From Chrysomallon squamiferum (lineage: Eukaryota > Mollusca > Gastropoda > Neomphalida > Peltospiridae): a stretch of DNA of 64,000 nucleotides. The stretch is taken from assembly GCA_012295275.1 (NCBI GenBank), contig CM022672.1:3139943-3203942 (forward strand), given 5' to 3'. The position numbers were made by a program, and so were the translations under genes. The notes under the pieces are model-generated. The model was not told where the DNA came from, made no database searches, and saw only the letters and a list, made by a program, of their open reading frames with translations. Numbering within the stretch: position 1 is the first letter of the stretch; each line of letters begins with the position of its first letter. Shown piece after piece: positions 51,272 to 63,920 of this stretch.

Positions 51272-53587
51272 CTCTTTGTACACACTCTGCAGATTTACAA
51301 CTCAGGTGTCACGGCTGTAAGCGTTTTCACAGTTCCACTCACCCTGTTCCCAGCACTTTGTCTCAGAAGTAGGAGAATTAAACACTGTTAATTGTGTGAC
51401 AGGTACTGGCATTATCATCACTTTCATGTGTATATATATATATACTGAGTCATGACGGTTTTAGAGAACGATCCACTGTTATGCTTGTTTTTATGCTCTT
51501 TCTATGATATTTTCAGTATTCTGTCATTTAGTTTCAAAAGTGTATTTTTTTATTTTGTTTTTCTGGTGACATATCTATGGAATGTATTTTCATACAGCAC
51601 CTAAGGACATAAAAATTGAAAAATAAAAAAATAAAAATAAAATTAATTAATAAAATAAATAAAATAATAATAATATAAAAAACTTTTATTCAGTGGTTCT
51701 TAACCTTTTATTTTTCATTGCTGCATTACAATTAATTTTTAAGGTTGGGGCCCAGGCTATAACAGAATTATGTTCAATTCTGTGGGGTAGTTATAAGCAT
51801 TTGCACATCATAATAAAATGATATATATTTTAGTGTTGCCCTGTATTCTCCTACTATCACAGTGACGTGCTACCACCCAAGATGAGAATTGCTGTTCTGA
51901 GATACATGTTGAAAGACAAATATATAGACGTAATGCTAAATTATTAAAATAAATATTGGACAGGAGTGAAAAAAAACAAAAGATGGTGTTAAAACAAAAA
52001 AACATATTTTTAAAAAATTGTGTTTTTCTCTGATACTTCTGAAGGTGGCATGTATCTGTTGTTTCAATTATCCACATAAATAATGTCAACCAGGACTGTA
52101 AAACTGAAATACATTCACTGTAAATTATACTGGAGTTGTCTCACCTTGATGTTTACAGACATGTTTATTTGAAAGTTTAAAAGTTCTGTGAGGCAGACAT
52201 GTTTTTTTTTTCATACCTATTGCAGACAAAGCCATAAAAAAAGAGGTACAAAATGATGAAAAAAATAAAATTTAGCTGACTTATTCATTTTGATAGACAC
52301 TGGTAAAGAAAAAAGAAAGAATAACAATATCAAATACTTTACAAGTGCAGAACAACAAAACAACAAACACAGAGGGTTGTAAGGTTATGTAAACATCATG
52401 TGTTAACTTTGACACAACAACTTAGGACCAAGAAGATAATAAATAAATAAATAAAAGAAAGAATGAAAAAAAAAATTAACTACTCCGTCCAAAAAAACAT
52501 AAACATACATGAATATAAAACTACATCCAAGCTGTTTCCACTCTGATATAACTGCTGTGTCTTCACTCTCCTTGGGGAAATCTTTTGTGTGTCCTCCATC
52601 TTCCTCAACATGTGTTTTGCTGGTAGTGAAATTTAAATCTGTTCCTGAATGGTTTTCCTATCAGAGAGTCTTCAGATCCAGCAGATAAGGACATGCGGAA
52701 CACATTATCTCTCGAAAGTAAATAACAGGAAAAATTTACTTCTTTTATTTCTTTCTTGCCACTAGAAATATTTATTTGTCTGCAAACGCCCAGGAAAGAT
52801 GTTAGGTGTCGAAGCAGGGAAGGCAGCCGATGAAAGTTCAGTATTAATAAATGTAGAATTTAGAGAATTATTATTATTATTTTAATTTTTGAGGGAGAGT
52901 ATAATTACAGAAAGATGAAAAAGAAATCTGTGGTGACAGTTTGGATGTGAGGAAGTTTTGAGAAGAAGTCACCTGAATTAATAAATGCAGGAAGTTTTGT
53001 TAAAACTAAATGTTAAGAGAAAGAAAGAAATATGTTACAAAAGTTGAGATATTTCATGAAATAAAGAGAGAAAAATAACTGGCATGAGTTTTAATATGTC
53101 AGAATTTCTTGGCTGTGAAAAAAATATAAAATCAAAATAATAAAATAAATAAATAAATAAATAAAAAAGTAAAAAAAGTAAGAAATAAAAAAGTAAGAAA
53201 TAAAAAAATAAAAATGAAGAGAGTAAAAACAAATTAAATAATAATAAAAAAAAATATCGGTGTCATCTAACAAAACAGTATAAAAAAAAATATAAAAAAT
53301 ATTCCTGGCCTTACAACAGTCTATTAATCACAAATATAAATGTGAGTTGTCTTTATTTATTTATATTCTGTCATAACTGTCAGAGATTAGGAAACAAAAA
53401 CCCTGTAAAGTAAATAATTCGCTTTACCTCGTTTACCCGCCTCGTTCTGACAGTGTGTGTCGCTGTGACGTGTGAAACTTCGTAGAATGTGTTAGTGGCA
53501 GCAGTGTTAGAATGTTACTGTGTTAGAGGACATTCCACAGAATAAAAATATTCATTTTATTTCTCTGTTTATTTCTGATTGGCATGT

Positions 53588-53590
<3 letters not shown>

Positions 53591-53624
<34 letters not shown>
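53591..53624. repeat. (GT)n microsatellite
   Basis: About 16 GT units with TATG/GTAT-rich flanks to 53706. Confidence 0.93.
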
Positions 53625-53735
53625 GTATGTATGACTGTATATATGGGTATCTTTGTAGGTGTGTGTGTATGTAGGTATCTCTATATGTGTATATGTATTT
53701 ATGTGTATAATTGTGTCTGGGAGATATCTAGTTAA

Positions 53736-54416
53736 AACAGGTGTAAGGAAAAAATGGCACCAGAAAAAAGGCACTTGGGAAAAAAAAGCACCTGAATTTT
53801 TTTTTTATTATTACTTACTAACATTTGGTTATTGGTGGTAGGTGAAGTCCTGCTTACAAAAACAATTCATGATTGCACATAAAAAACACATAAAAAAAAA
53901 CAGGGCACAAATAATATTTGAGATAATGATGTGATGTCAGAAACAATATAAACCACAGCTAATATCATCTTTAACAATTGTTGATAGTTCATAATTAAAC
54001 GGTCAGTCAAAACAAATGTAAACCAAAAACAACCCCCTGAATATATATATATATATATAGTGTAAGATATGTTTGATTTGACAGAATGATATCATTCTGA
54101 AGGATATTTTAACTGTGGTATGCATATTAGCATCAAATACGTCTATGTATGTGTGTGTTGGTATATATATATATATATATACATGATTGTGTGTGTGTGA
54201 TATTAAACTCTGATATAACACTGTACTTTGTTAAGCAAAACCAAGTGGTTGAGTGATGCTATATATTAATATACATGTGTGTAACAATATTGCAAGAATA
54301 AATGGTAATTTCAAAAGTACTTTTAAGGGGTTTTTTTTACAGAAAAATAAATAAGGTGCCCGTTTTTCCAAATTTGCATAGTGCCATTTCTTCCAGGTGC
54401 CATTTTTCAACCTGTT
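53736..54416. mobile_element. Candidate 681-bp MITE/foldback with terminal inverted repeats
   Basis: The left end begins AACAGGTGTAAGGAAAAAAT and continues GGCACC; the right end, read in reverse complement, begins AACAGGTTGAAAAATGGCAC. Degenerate pairing continues about 65 bp (GGCAC repeated at intervals in both arms). Near the centre, CAGAATGATATCATTCTG (54082-54099) is a perfect 18-bp palindrome. The interior has AT and TATG runs but no gene. No clear target-site duplication was seen, so this could instead be two opposed copies of one repeat. Confidence 0.45.
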
Positions 54417-55211
54417 GATAGCCACAGCAGTCCTTCTTACAGAACTCACTGTGATCTTTATTATTCCAGTGATTTTTCCCAGCAAAGGATGTGGTTTGTT
54501 CTTTCGTGTCTGTGGAATGGTATTTTGCTGTCATTTAATAACAGTAATCCTTGACAGTGCAGAATGTTCTCTGTTCTCTTATGTACATATTATTAAAATG
54601 TATTATGTGTTCTTTATATGCTGGAATGATTAAAAACAACAATCTTTGCCGAAAATAGTTTTATTACTTTGAGTTTCAGACAGAACAAAAATAGTTTGGC
54701 AAAGAAGAAGGTGCTTTAAAAATTAAAGAAAGTATTTTGAAACAAATGGTTTTTAAATGGAAGCATACTGGCTCACAAATGTTTTGTTATTTGCCATTAT
54801 ATCTCAAAAAGTTCAACAACTTTCTGTAGAAAAAAAAATAATTATATTAATTAATATGGTAGAAGTAAAAAATATAATCAGTTTGGAACAACTTAAGAAA
54901 TATATTTGGCAATATTTTCATTATGCCTGTTTAAAATTGCAAATAAGAATCAAAATTTGGGCTAAACAAAAGTATTCAAATTTCAGAAATAAACCTAACT
55001 ATTTAGAATATTTCATTATCCTTGTTCAAAAGAGGTATTAATAAAATATCATATTTTTGTTCTCAGGACAATTCATATAACGTAAATTAAAACAACAGAA
55101 ATCTGTATTTTACAAAACAAAAGAAACTATATGATGAAATATACACACAACACACACACACACACACATATTATGTATGTTTACATATATATATATATAA
55201 TTGCACAGAAA

Positions 55212-55243
55212 ACAAGGAAATATATATATATATATATATATAT
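55212..55243. repeat. (TA)n tract
   Basis: About 26 bp of TA, close to another TA run at 55185-55199 and a CA run at 55143-55169. Confidence 0.9.
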
Positions 55244-56014
55244 GTAATGAAAATATAGAAACAAGAAGAATTTATATGGGTTCAGATAAAGAAAAGTAAA
55301 GAACTTGGAAACGAACTAAAGATACTTGGCAGTATTTTGACAATGCTGCTGCAGACAAGACAGAAATGACATGAAGACTGTTACCAATTTCTTGACAAAC
55401 AATTAAACTGGCTCGGGTTGCTCCTTCACAAATATTATTGCTTACCGCAGAAGATAACAAACAAGACGCAGATCTTCTCAGGAATCTTTTATGTTTATTT
55501 TTGCTCCTGGAAACACTATTCTCACCTCTTCCATCACTTGTTTATAAAGGTAATGTTTTTTGGCAGGTGCAACAGAATGTGCAGTCGTTTGTGAGGATTA
55601 TGTCACAAACTGTTTTCATGTCTCCACCCTAGTTTTGTTTGCTCAATCAACTGGTGTTTTCTACTTAACAAATTGTGTGTGTGTATATATATATATATTA
55701 TGTGGTTGCTTCTTTTCTTTTTTTTTTTTTCTCAGCTTATAAGCTAATTTAATGTTCACTTGTGTCTGCTTCCTTATATACATGTTTTGGATAACCTGTT
55801 TTGTCAGACGTATCATTTCTCTCTTTTTTCCCTCATGTTCTTTCTCTTATATCTTTGTTGAGTTTTTGAGTGTGTTTTTTTTTTTTAATTTTTTTTCTGA
55901 TTATCTCTTTCAGATTCTTTCTTTCTCTCAGTCCAGTTTATTATTGTCTTAATTTGTTTCTTTCTTGCTCTTTGTTATTCTTTCATTCTTCCATTCAGAT
56001 GTCCATTGCAGGTG

Positions 56015-56015
<1 letters not shown>

Positions 56016-56068
<53 letters not shown>
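56016..56068. repeat. (CA)n microsatellite
   Basis: About 25 CA units, followed by GCACGCACGCATG-type alternating purine-pyrimidine sequence to 56107. Confidence 0.95.
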
Positions 56069-56069
<1 letters not shown>

Positions 56070-57208
56070 GCATGCACGCACGCATGTGTATGCTCGCATG
56101 CACGCACAAGCTTTCTGCATTTATTTATATAATAAATAAGAAATTGTTGTGATGATCCACATGAATGTTGTTATAGGATGATGTGCTGCAGTTTTCAAAT
56201 GTTTCCTGTGTTAATTACATCTCGTCAGTTTAAATACTGGAAACAAAAGCTACATATAAATAAACAGTAAACAAAAATGAATTGCTGATCCCCAAAGAAA
56301 GTTATGAAATAATGGCTAGATGGTATGTATATGTGTGCGTGCATGCATGCATGTTTGTTTGTGCATAGTGCATGTGTGTATTTATGACATCTAAAACACA
56401 GTCAAACAAAGAACAAATTTCAGAATTCCTGATAACTCTACTTTTATCTTATAGCAGAGACAATTACACCAATTATTTCTTTTTTATTTCAGTATTTTTT
56501 AAATTTTGGCTGTTATTTTTGTTATTATTATTGTTGTAAATTTGTATATATGTATAAATAAAACAATTTTTTTTTGCTACATATAAACCACTGACCAGTG
56601 GTCAAACAATACCAGTAAAACAAAGCAGAAATAAACAATAGAACTTGAGAAGAAAAAGAAAACAAGTTTTTTGGTGAACTTGATCCCCTTGGGAAGAAGT
56701 AGAGTGTAATATGGTGACCAGGTCTGTTTTTGATAAGAAACTCAGTATCATCTCTCCTGTGATCTAGAGACAGTATCCATCTTCTTACTGATCTCTGTGA
56801 AACAATATCACCAGTATTACACACACTGACAAACAATATCACGAGTATTACACACACTGACATGTGTTTTACACCCTGTTTTTGTGTATGTTACCCACAA
56901 GTTCACATTGTCCTCAGATCATACAATAAATATCTTTTCCCTTGCATATGGGTTTACCTCATTCTCTCCATCTGTCTAGTTCTTGGTAAACAGACAGTTC
57001 CCAGCTTGGACAATTCTTCACTCCATGTGCACATGCACGCACGCACACACAAACACACACACACATGCATACAAACACAAAAAACCACACAAGCAAATGT
57101 GTACACATTATTAGATCTACCATCATCATCGTCATAAACATTATAACCATAATTATTGATTCTGTTGTTGTTGTTGGTCTGCTGCTGTTATTTACTACTA
57201 CTACTACC

Positions 57209-57210
57209 AC

Positions 57211-57288
<78 letters not shown>

Positions 57289-57290
57289 AG
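57209..57290. repeat. (ATT)n trinucleotide satellite
   Basis: About 26 ATT units preceded by ACTACTACT. Confidence 0.96.
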
Positions 57291-57339
57291 GGTATTACTA
57301 TGTTGATTCTGACATGGATGTTTATAAAAAATTAAGAGT

Positions 57340-57402
57340 GGTTAATTGTCCATGTGGGGAATTGTCTGAGAGGGGAATTGTCCATGTGGGGAATTGTCCT
57401 GG
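57340..57402. repeat. Short tandem repeat of GGAATTGTCC-type units
   Basis: GTTAATTGTCCATGTGGGG, GAATTGTCTGAGAGGGG, GAATTGTCCATGTGGGG and GAATTGTCCTGG follow one another (17-19 bp units, 4 copies). Confidence 0.8.
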
Positions 57403-57689
57403 AACCTTGTTCCTTATTCCTTCGATCTTTTTCTGACTCTTTTCTTTTTTTCATTTTCTCTAGCTCTTTCTTCTTCAGTTCCAGTATTTTTTTTTGCTTG
57501 TTTGTTATATCTCACTTTATTTATTAATGTTTTTGTTTCCTGAATATTGGTAATGAATTTATCACTGCTTTTTGTACCTAACTTTGTCTGTCTGTCAACC
57601 TGTCAGTATGGTTTGTCTTTCAGTCCATTTTATCTAATTTCTTTACTTCTGTTTCCTTCTGTTTCTTAGTCTTTCTCTTTCAATTCTAA

Positions 57690-57725
57690 ATAGAAAAGCA
57701 CACACACTCACCTGTATATATATAC

Positions 57726-57807
<82 letters not shown>

Positions 57808-58440
57808 CCATACATACATACATATACATACATTCATACATACATACATACATACATACATACATACACCCATACATACAGATATCACGTCTACACATAT
57901 ATACACTAACTCAGAGAAAAATACATACATACATGCATTTGCATACATACATACATACATACATACATACATACACCCATACATACACATATCACGTCTA
58001 CACATATATACACTAACTCAGAGAAAAATACATACATACATGCATTTGCATACATACATACATACATACATACATACATACATACATACATACACCCATA
58101 CATACACATACCACATCTACACATATATACACTAACTCAGAGAAAAATACATACATACATGCATTTGCATACATACATACATACATACATACATACATAC
58201 ATACATACATACATGCATACACACCCATACAGATATCACGTCTACACATATATACACTAACTCAGAGAAAAATACATACATACATGCATTTGCATACATA
58301 CATACATACATACATACATACATACATACATGCATACACATACATACATACATACATACATACATACATACATACATTTGCTGATATACACATACATACA
58401 CCTGTCTACAAATTACATACACATACAGACATACACGTGT
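57690..58440. repeat. Higher-order ATAC/CATA satellite
   Basis: A unique segment (ATATCACGTCTACACATATA, then TACACTAACTCAGAGAAAAA) recurs four times with its CTCAG at 57910, 58017, 58136 and 58261. The copies are separated by CATA arrays of growing length, giving periods of 107, 119 and about 125 bp. One copy has ACCACATCT in place of ATCACGTCT. Left and right flanks are simple AC, TA and CATA tracts. The overlapping Met/Cys/Tyr/Val ORFs on the minus strand are repeat artefacts. Confidence 0.95.
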
Positions 58441-58539
58441 GTGTATCATGAACTGTATATTTGGAATGGGAGCAGGATGACATTAAATCTAAAAAAAAAA
58501 AACATTCTTCAAATACAGAACTGTCTAGATGAGATGACT

Positions 58540-58930
58540 CCGAGCTATGGATTTATTTAACCCCGAGTGCACCAACACCCAGTAATTACCTTGATAGAAC
58601 TTATATCTCCTCCTTAAATCCCCAGTCATCAAACTAATCTTTTGTGTATTATGCAGAACTGGTCACAGCGTTTAGCTACACCGCAGTTTTACATATCCTT
58701 AAACGATATCACGGTACATGCAGCAACATTTCGATGATCGCGGAGATAAACTGGAAATCCGATGCTGTGGGAATTGCTGGTTAATTGTCCCATTAAAAAG
58801 GTGTAACTGGTCTAATCAGAGGGGGTCAGTGCGAGGATGAAACTGAGTCAGGTGTAAGACTTGCCGGTTTCGTTTGAACTCCAGCGTGTTTCATTATCCC
58901 CACCGATTTGTTCTTATCTCTGGCTAAGAT
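58540..58930. promoter_or_regulatory. GC-richer unique island after the ATAC satellite
   Basis: About 390 bp of non-repetitive, CpG-containing sequence with no long frame. It includes CAGTAATTACC, GTTAATTGTCC, ATCGCGGAGATAA and GGGGGTCAGTG words. It is the most gene-like base composition in the last 20 kb yet not coding, so a conserved regulatory element is a reasonable guess. Confidence 0.3.
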
Positions 58931-59364
58931 AGAGCATGTGTTTGTATCGATACGTGATACCTAACTATTTTTTTTAATTTTTTAAATTTTTTTTTTTTTT
59001 TTTTTCTTCTTTTGTTTTCATATCCTTTGTTGGATTAATGGTGGTTGTGGATTTATTTTTGTGTTTCTTGGGGATTTTGACCACGTATTCTTTTGTTATT
59101 TGAAAATACTGTAAAAGACAATAATGTATTTGTTTTTGTAAGTTGGTATTTATTGGTATATACTGATAACTTTGATGTTAGAATAAAAATATTTCTTTCA
59201 AGGCTGTTTAAGATATAACCTCAAGGATTTTGCATAATTACTCTTTCTTCATAAATATTATATTCATTTTTATTATAGTAAAAATTGTAAAATATGAATG
59301 AATGAATAAATAAAATAGAAAAGAAAAAACGAATAAAAAACAGTAATACATAAATAAAACCAAA

Positions 59365-59366
<2 letters not shown>

Positions 59367-59425
<59 letters not shown>
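59367..59425. repeat. (GT)n microsatellite
   Basis: About 28 GT units. Confidence 0.97.
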
Positions 59426-59426
<1 letters not shown>

Positions 59427-59734
59427 ATCTGCAAAAATGAAAATAAAATAAACATTTAGATAGCCATTTTATGGATGGATTTAGCTTATAAAATAGCAAC
59501 ACTGGATATTTTATGTTTACATTCTGTCATAAATCAGAAATTAAATACCATGTCCTTTGCATACATTAATCATAAATCACTGACTGGAATAGGAAATACA
59601 GAAGAAGACAGAATATTTGGACACAGTTCACACTGAAATTTCAATAACTCCATCATTTAGACTGAAGATACTGATGTGATTTGATCCTGAAAACTAAGCA
59701 TCAGACATAAACAATATAGCTGTCAAAAACTGCA

Positions 59735-59765
59735 CTGCAGGAGAATTGATCCTGCAATCTACTGT
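59735..59765 (-). other. tRNA T-arm-like hairpin
   Basis: TGCAGGAGAATTGATCCTGCA (about 59736-59756) is a perfect 7-bp stem with a 7-base loop; read on the minus strand the loop is TCAATTC. It recalls a tRNA T-arm and may be a remnant of a tRNA-derived SINE. No full cloverleaf is visible. Confidence 0.2.
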
Positions 59766-61395
59766 GCTTCAAACAAGTATGCTGCAATGAAGTTATGCAA
59801 TGAAGCAGTGAAGCTTCTGTTATCTCAAACAAGGTTTCTACCAAGAATGACAGTGCATACATATCCAGGTAGAATAAACCCCATGTGTACCTCAATGTAC
59901 ACCTAGAATGTGATTATGTCTTCACTGTACCTACAGTGTTTTCATCTGTCAAGTTCAGTGTTTGGGCATCATCTGCTTTTAGTGTAGTCCTTTATTTTCT
60001 AATTTTTCTTCATTTTTTTTTTTTCATTTTACATTGAAAATATGCATAATTTAAAAAAAATATATATATTATTGACACTGATTTGAATATCAGATACTTA
60101 GTGTAAGCAAAATTTTGTGGACTTCTTCCATGATTTTTTGTTGTTATTGTTGTTTTGGAAGGTGAAATGTTTTGTTTTGTTTCTTTATGTAAATCACTTG
60201 TTAACTTGGGTTAACACAGGTTTTCTTAACAAAACAGAATGTACAACCCCAAATAACAGTATTACAAGAAGAATATGAAATCTTTTTCCCAAAAATTGAA
60301 AACTGAATGGATAACAAGATTGTGAACTTCTCCTACAGTAAATAAAAAAAAAAATTTTTAAATCACAGAACTACTCCTACATTTACTTTGGTTCAGTAGT
60401 GTGTGTAGTAACTAACTGATTACTATGGGGCCTGACAGCATTACTGACATACTGCTGTAAATAACATACTCCTTTCACAAACAAAACTTTGATTAACCTG
60501 TCTGACTGACTTTGTGACACCCTGTGTTTACACTGCTACCATGGACTCAAAGGGTCCTTTGCTTATTGTTACACTAAATAATGGCTTGTGTGTGTGTCTT
60601 CAGATACCTTTTCATTAGCTCTGTCTGAGTACCTGTCTGTGTGTCTGTACTTTGATTCATTAGGCACAGATTTGTCAGTTATCAGTTTATCTCAATCTTT
60701 TTGTTCTTCTATAAATTAATATGTATTGTCTAATATATATAGTTCTTGTTAGTATTTCTTCTAATTTTTACTACTAATACTTTTATTTATTACAATTGTT
60801 ACCAAAACTACTACTACTGCTACTGTTACTACTGTTACAATTGTTAATAAACAAAATTAATGCTGTTTTGCTAATCACATAAACTACTTTATCAACAAGC
60901 TCTAATATTTTTAAACAAAAGAAATTTAACTTTCTTTTATTTTATTTTTTAAACATATATTATTTTTATTTTAAATATTATTATTTTTTTTTAATGATTT
61001 TTATTACTCAGACTCTAACAGTGTACTAGATAAGCTACCACTATCACCGAAATCCCTTCACAACAAAGAACTGCGGTGTCTGAATGCATTAATGTTATCT
61101 TGATTCCTTGCAGTATCTCTGTTTCACCTGTTGACTGCTTGTCAGCAGGTACAATGCTAGATGTGTTGTCCAATGTACGTGGATCCCTCATGTACTTGAA
61201 GTGTTCAGCGCAAGGCACTTTAATACACAGACTGTACGTGGCTGTGTTGAGTGCACATTGAAATGTTTCAGTTCTGAAGAGATTAGGAATGTTAAAATGT
61301 ATTGTCTAAGGAATGAGGCGTAGAAATGTTTTGTATCTGTAGAATTGTGAACAGTATGTTGTTCAATATGTGTTTGTGTGTGGGTCTGTGTGTAT

Positions 61396-61422
61396 GACAT
61401 GGAGAGAGAGAGAGGGAGAGAG

Positions 61423-61453
<31 letters not shown>

Positions 61454-61456
61454 AGG

Positions 61457-61540
<84 letters not shown>
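61396..61540. repeat. (GA)n satellite with GGGA interruptions
   Basis: GA units interrupted by GGGAGA and GGGAGGGAGGGAGGGAG at 61446-61462, then about 38 pure GA units. It lies about 420 bp upstream of IMP3 exon 3. Confidence 0.97.
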
Positions 61541-61663
61541 CTATGTGTGTATTAATGTATGAGACATTTGTGTATCCATGAGTGAAATAAAGAAAGTGCA
61601 AGTATGATGTCAATGTGTAAATCACACATTAATGGTGTATATATTTATTTATGTTTGTGTGTG

Positions 61664-61667
<4 letters not shown>

Positions 61668-61751
<84 letters not shown>
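61668..61751. repeat. (GA)n microsatellite, about 42 units
   Basis: A second pure GA run, 210 bp upstream of IMP3 exon 3; purine-rich on the sense strand of the transcript. Confidence 0.98.
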
Positions 61752-61756
<5 letters not shown>

Positions 61757-61962
61757 TATCAGTTGTAAGTGCATTTTCATTTCATGTTTCTTTTTTAACT
61801 GAATATGATTATATTAATATATTTGAAACTTTGAAGAGAAGCAAATAATCTAATAATCTTGAGAGCAAGCTCTTCACATATGTTTATATATTTATTTTAT
61901 GTTCATCTTGCATGTTGTTTGTTAATTGTAACTTGATTGATTTTAAAACTAACTATTTTCAG

Positions 61963-62037
61963 ATATTCTATTGGTCTGATCACTATGAAAGGAAGCCTGG
62001 CTTTAGCTGACAAAGTCAATGCAACCTCATTTTGTAG
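61963..62037 (+). CDS. IMP3: IMP3 exon 3 (residues 82-107)
   Basis: This 75-bp exon encodes YSIGLITMKGSLALADKVNA then TSFC, with split codons at both ends (Leu82 and Arg107). It matches the LYALGL...GSLELCD.V.ASSFCRRRLP stretch of human IMP3, which leads into the S4 domain. The acceptor is TTTTCAG ending at 61962 and the donor is GTCAGT at 62038. The exon is 27.4 kb from exon 2. Joining restores the frame exactly (CT|A TAT), which confirms the assignment. It is a multiple of three with phase 2 on both sides. Confidence 0.95.
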
Positions 62038-62189
62038 GTCAGTATACAGGTCTTATTATTTACATTTAATTAACAGTGACTGCGTAATTATTTACACTTT
62101 ATTAACAACAGCGATTACATGATTATTAACAGCAGAATCAAACTGTTACTGATATGTGAATAACAATGATTACATGGTTATCAAATTAA

Positions 62190-62760
62190 TACTAATATAT
62201 AGTTACAATGTAATAAAAATGTTTATTACATTATTTTAAAATTGTTTCTGTGTATTAAAATTATTATTTCTAATATATTCCTATATTTCTTTTTTTTTTT
62301 AATGTAAGTACGGAATACTATGTATTTAAAATTTGATGTAAAATGTACTATTATATACTATGGACTCTGTATATATGTAGACATCTTATTTCATTCCATA
62401 TGTAATTAATGTGTATTATTATATTTTAAATAACTATTAAAATTCTTATTGCTAGTGTATATATATGTAAACAACTCATTTCATTTCATATACAGTTGTC
62501 TGTGTAATACGTTTTACATTATTTGTCTTGTACGAACATAAAAACTGCATTTTTTTTTTTTCATATATAGTTTCTATGTAATAAAATTTATTACAATATT
62601 TTAAAATAATTATAACTATTAAAATAGTGTTGCTTCCATGCATAAATAGTTCATTTCAGTCAATATGTAATTAAAATATGTAAATTATATTATGAATTAG
62701 TTATAACTTTATTAAAATTTGTATTGCCACATATGTATATATTACCTCATATAATAAAGC
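62190..62760. repeat. Decayed tandem repeat in IMP3 intron 3
   Basis: Segments starting near 62200, 62380, 62480, 62565 and 62650 share a CATATGTAATTAA / ATGTAATAAAA word, then TTATTACA.TATTTTAAA, then TAACTATTAAAAT. Copies are strongly diverged. Confidence 0.5.
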
Positions 62761-63395
62761 CTGTTGATTAAAAACATCATCTTAGAAAAATAGAGTTTTT
62801 CTCAGCAGTAGACACTGGTTTCAGATGAACAGATGGAAATACCTTTAATATGAAATACCTTTTATTATAAAGTGAGCAAAAACAGATAAACAAACAAACA
62901 ACAATAATTATTATTATTATAATAACTGAGTTCATGTTTGGTATTTATAAAGTATATTACACTGAAAGATTTTTCCCAGATTCAGACCTTTACATTTAAA
63001 GTAAATATTGTTTTAGTCTGTTTAAGTTTTGAAAAAAGGAAAAAAAAACACAAAAGCTCCAAATTACAAATGCAAAATGTCTCTAAATAATGCTTTAAAT
63101 ACAGTTATTAATAGTATGGTTTTTATTAATTTACTAAAGATTCTCCAAATAATAGTTTGTTCACTTGAATTTTGTAGCTTAAATTATCAAGTTCCTTTCC
63201 TACAATAATAATAATAATAATAATAATAATTCAGTTCGCTAATATAAAATAATCATAGAGTGAAGTTAAATGGCTTTCAGATTAATGCTTGTTACTGAAT
63301 GCTTTAACTTCCATGGCTGTGATGTAAATTAAAATAAACTTAATCAGTTGTTGCTTGATAAGAAACAGATGTGGAAGCAGTTAAGTTATAAATAG

Positions 63396-63547
63396 TGTAT
63401 TTATTTATTTATTTATTATTATTTTTTATTATTTATTTATTTATTTATTTATTTTTTTTTATCATTTATTTATTTATTTTTTATTTATTTATTTATTTTT
63501 ATTATTTATTTATTTATTTATTATTTTTTATTATTTATTTATTTCTT
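63396..63547. repeat. (TTTA)n satellite with TTATT interruptions
   Basis: About 150 bp of TTTA/TTTATT units; a shorter pure TTTA block at 63868-63906 runs almost into the exon 4 acceptor and supplies its pyrimidine-rich tract. Confidence 0.95.
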
Positions 63548-63875
63548 CTTGTGCTTCTTCTTTTTAGTATTTAATTTTATTCATTTGTTATTATTGTTAG
63601 TCATATATGTATACCGATATACGTTTGTGTGTTAGTTTGAAACATTTTCATAACCTGTATTCATTTTTTTTAATATACACATACTTACATGTATGTGCAC
63701 ATGTATGTATGCATGTATATCAGTCTTTAAGTATGTATCTACCTGTTTAGTTTATTTTTCAAATGTTTTTATCAGCTGTACTTTATATTTATATTTGTAT
63801 GTAACAACTTGTTCTACATATTTATCTGGAATTTTCAAAGATTTTTTATTGTGTATTGGATTGATTTAATTTAAT

Positions 63876-63906
<31 letters not shown>

Positions 63907-63920
63907 CTTATTTGTTTCAG

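Larger units (their letters stand above)
62038..63920 (+). other. IMP3 intron 3 (1883 bp, phase 2)
   Basis: GTCAGT donor, TTTCAG acceptor. Its first half (about 62190-62760) is a decayed tandem repeat of about 5 units of 90-120 bp sharing TAGTT.C.ATGTAATAAAA, ACTATTAAAAT and TTCATTTCA words. The second half has an AAT run at 63204-63230 and a TTTA satellite. Confidence 0.8.

Noticed and set aside
56528-56863. 111-codon minus-strand ORF with a VRRW...DHRRDDTEF segment
   Set aside because: Considered as a transposon fragment; too short and no recognizable motif. The last third is low complexity.
59701-59895. tRNA gene on the minus strand
   Set aside because: Only a T-arm-like hairpin is present; no acceptor stem, D-arm or anticodon arm can be drawn.
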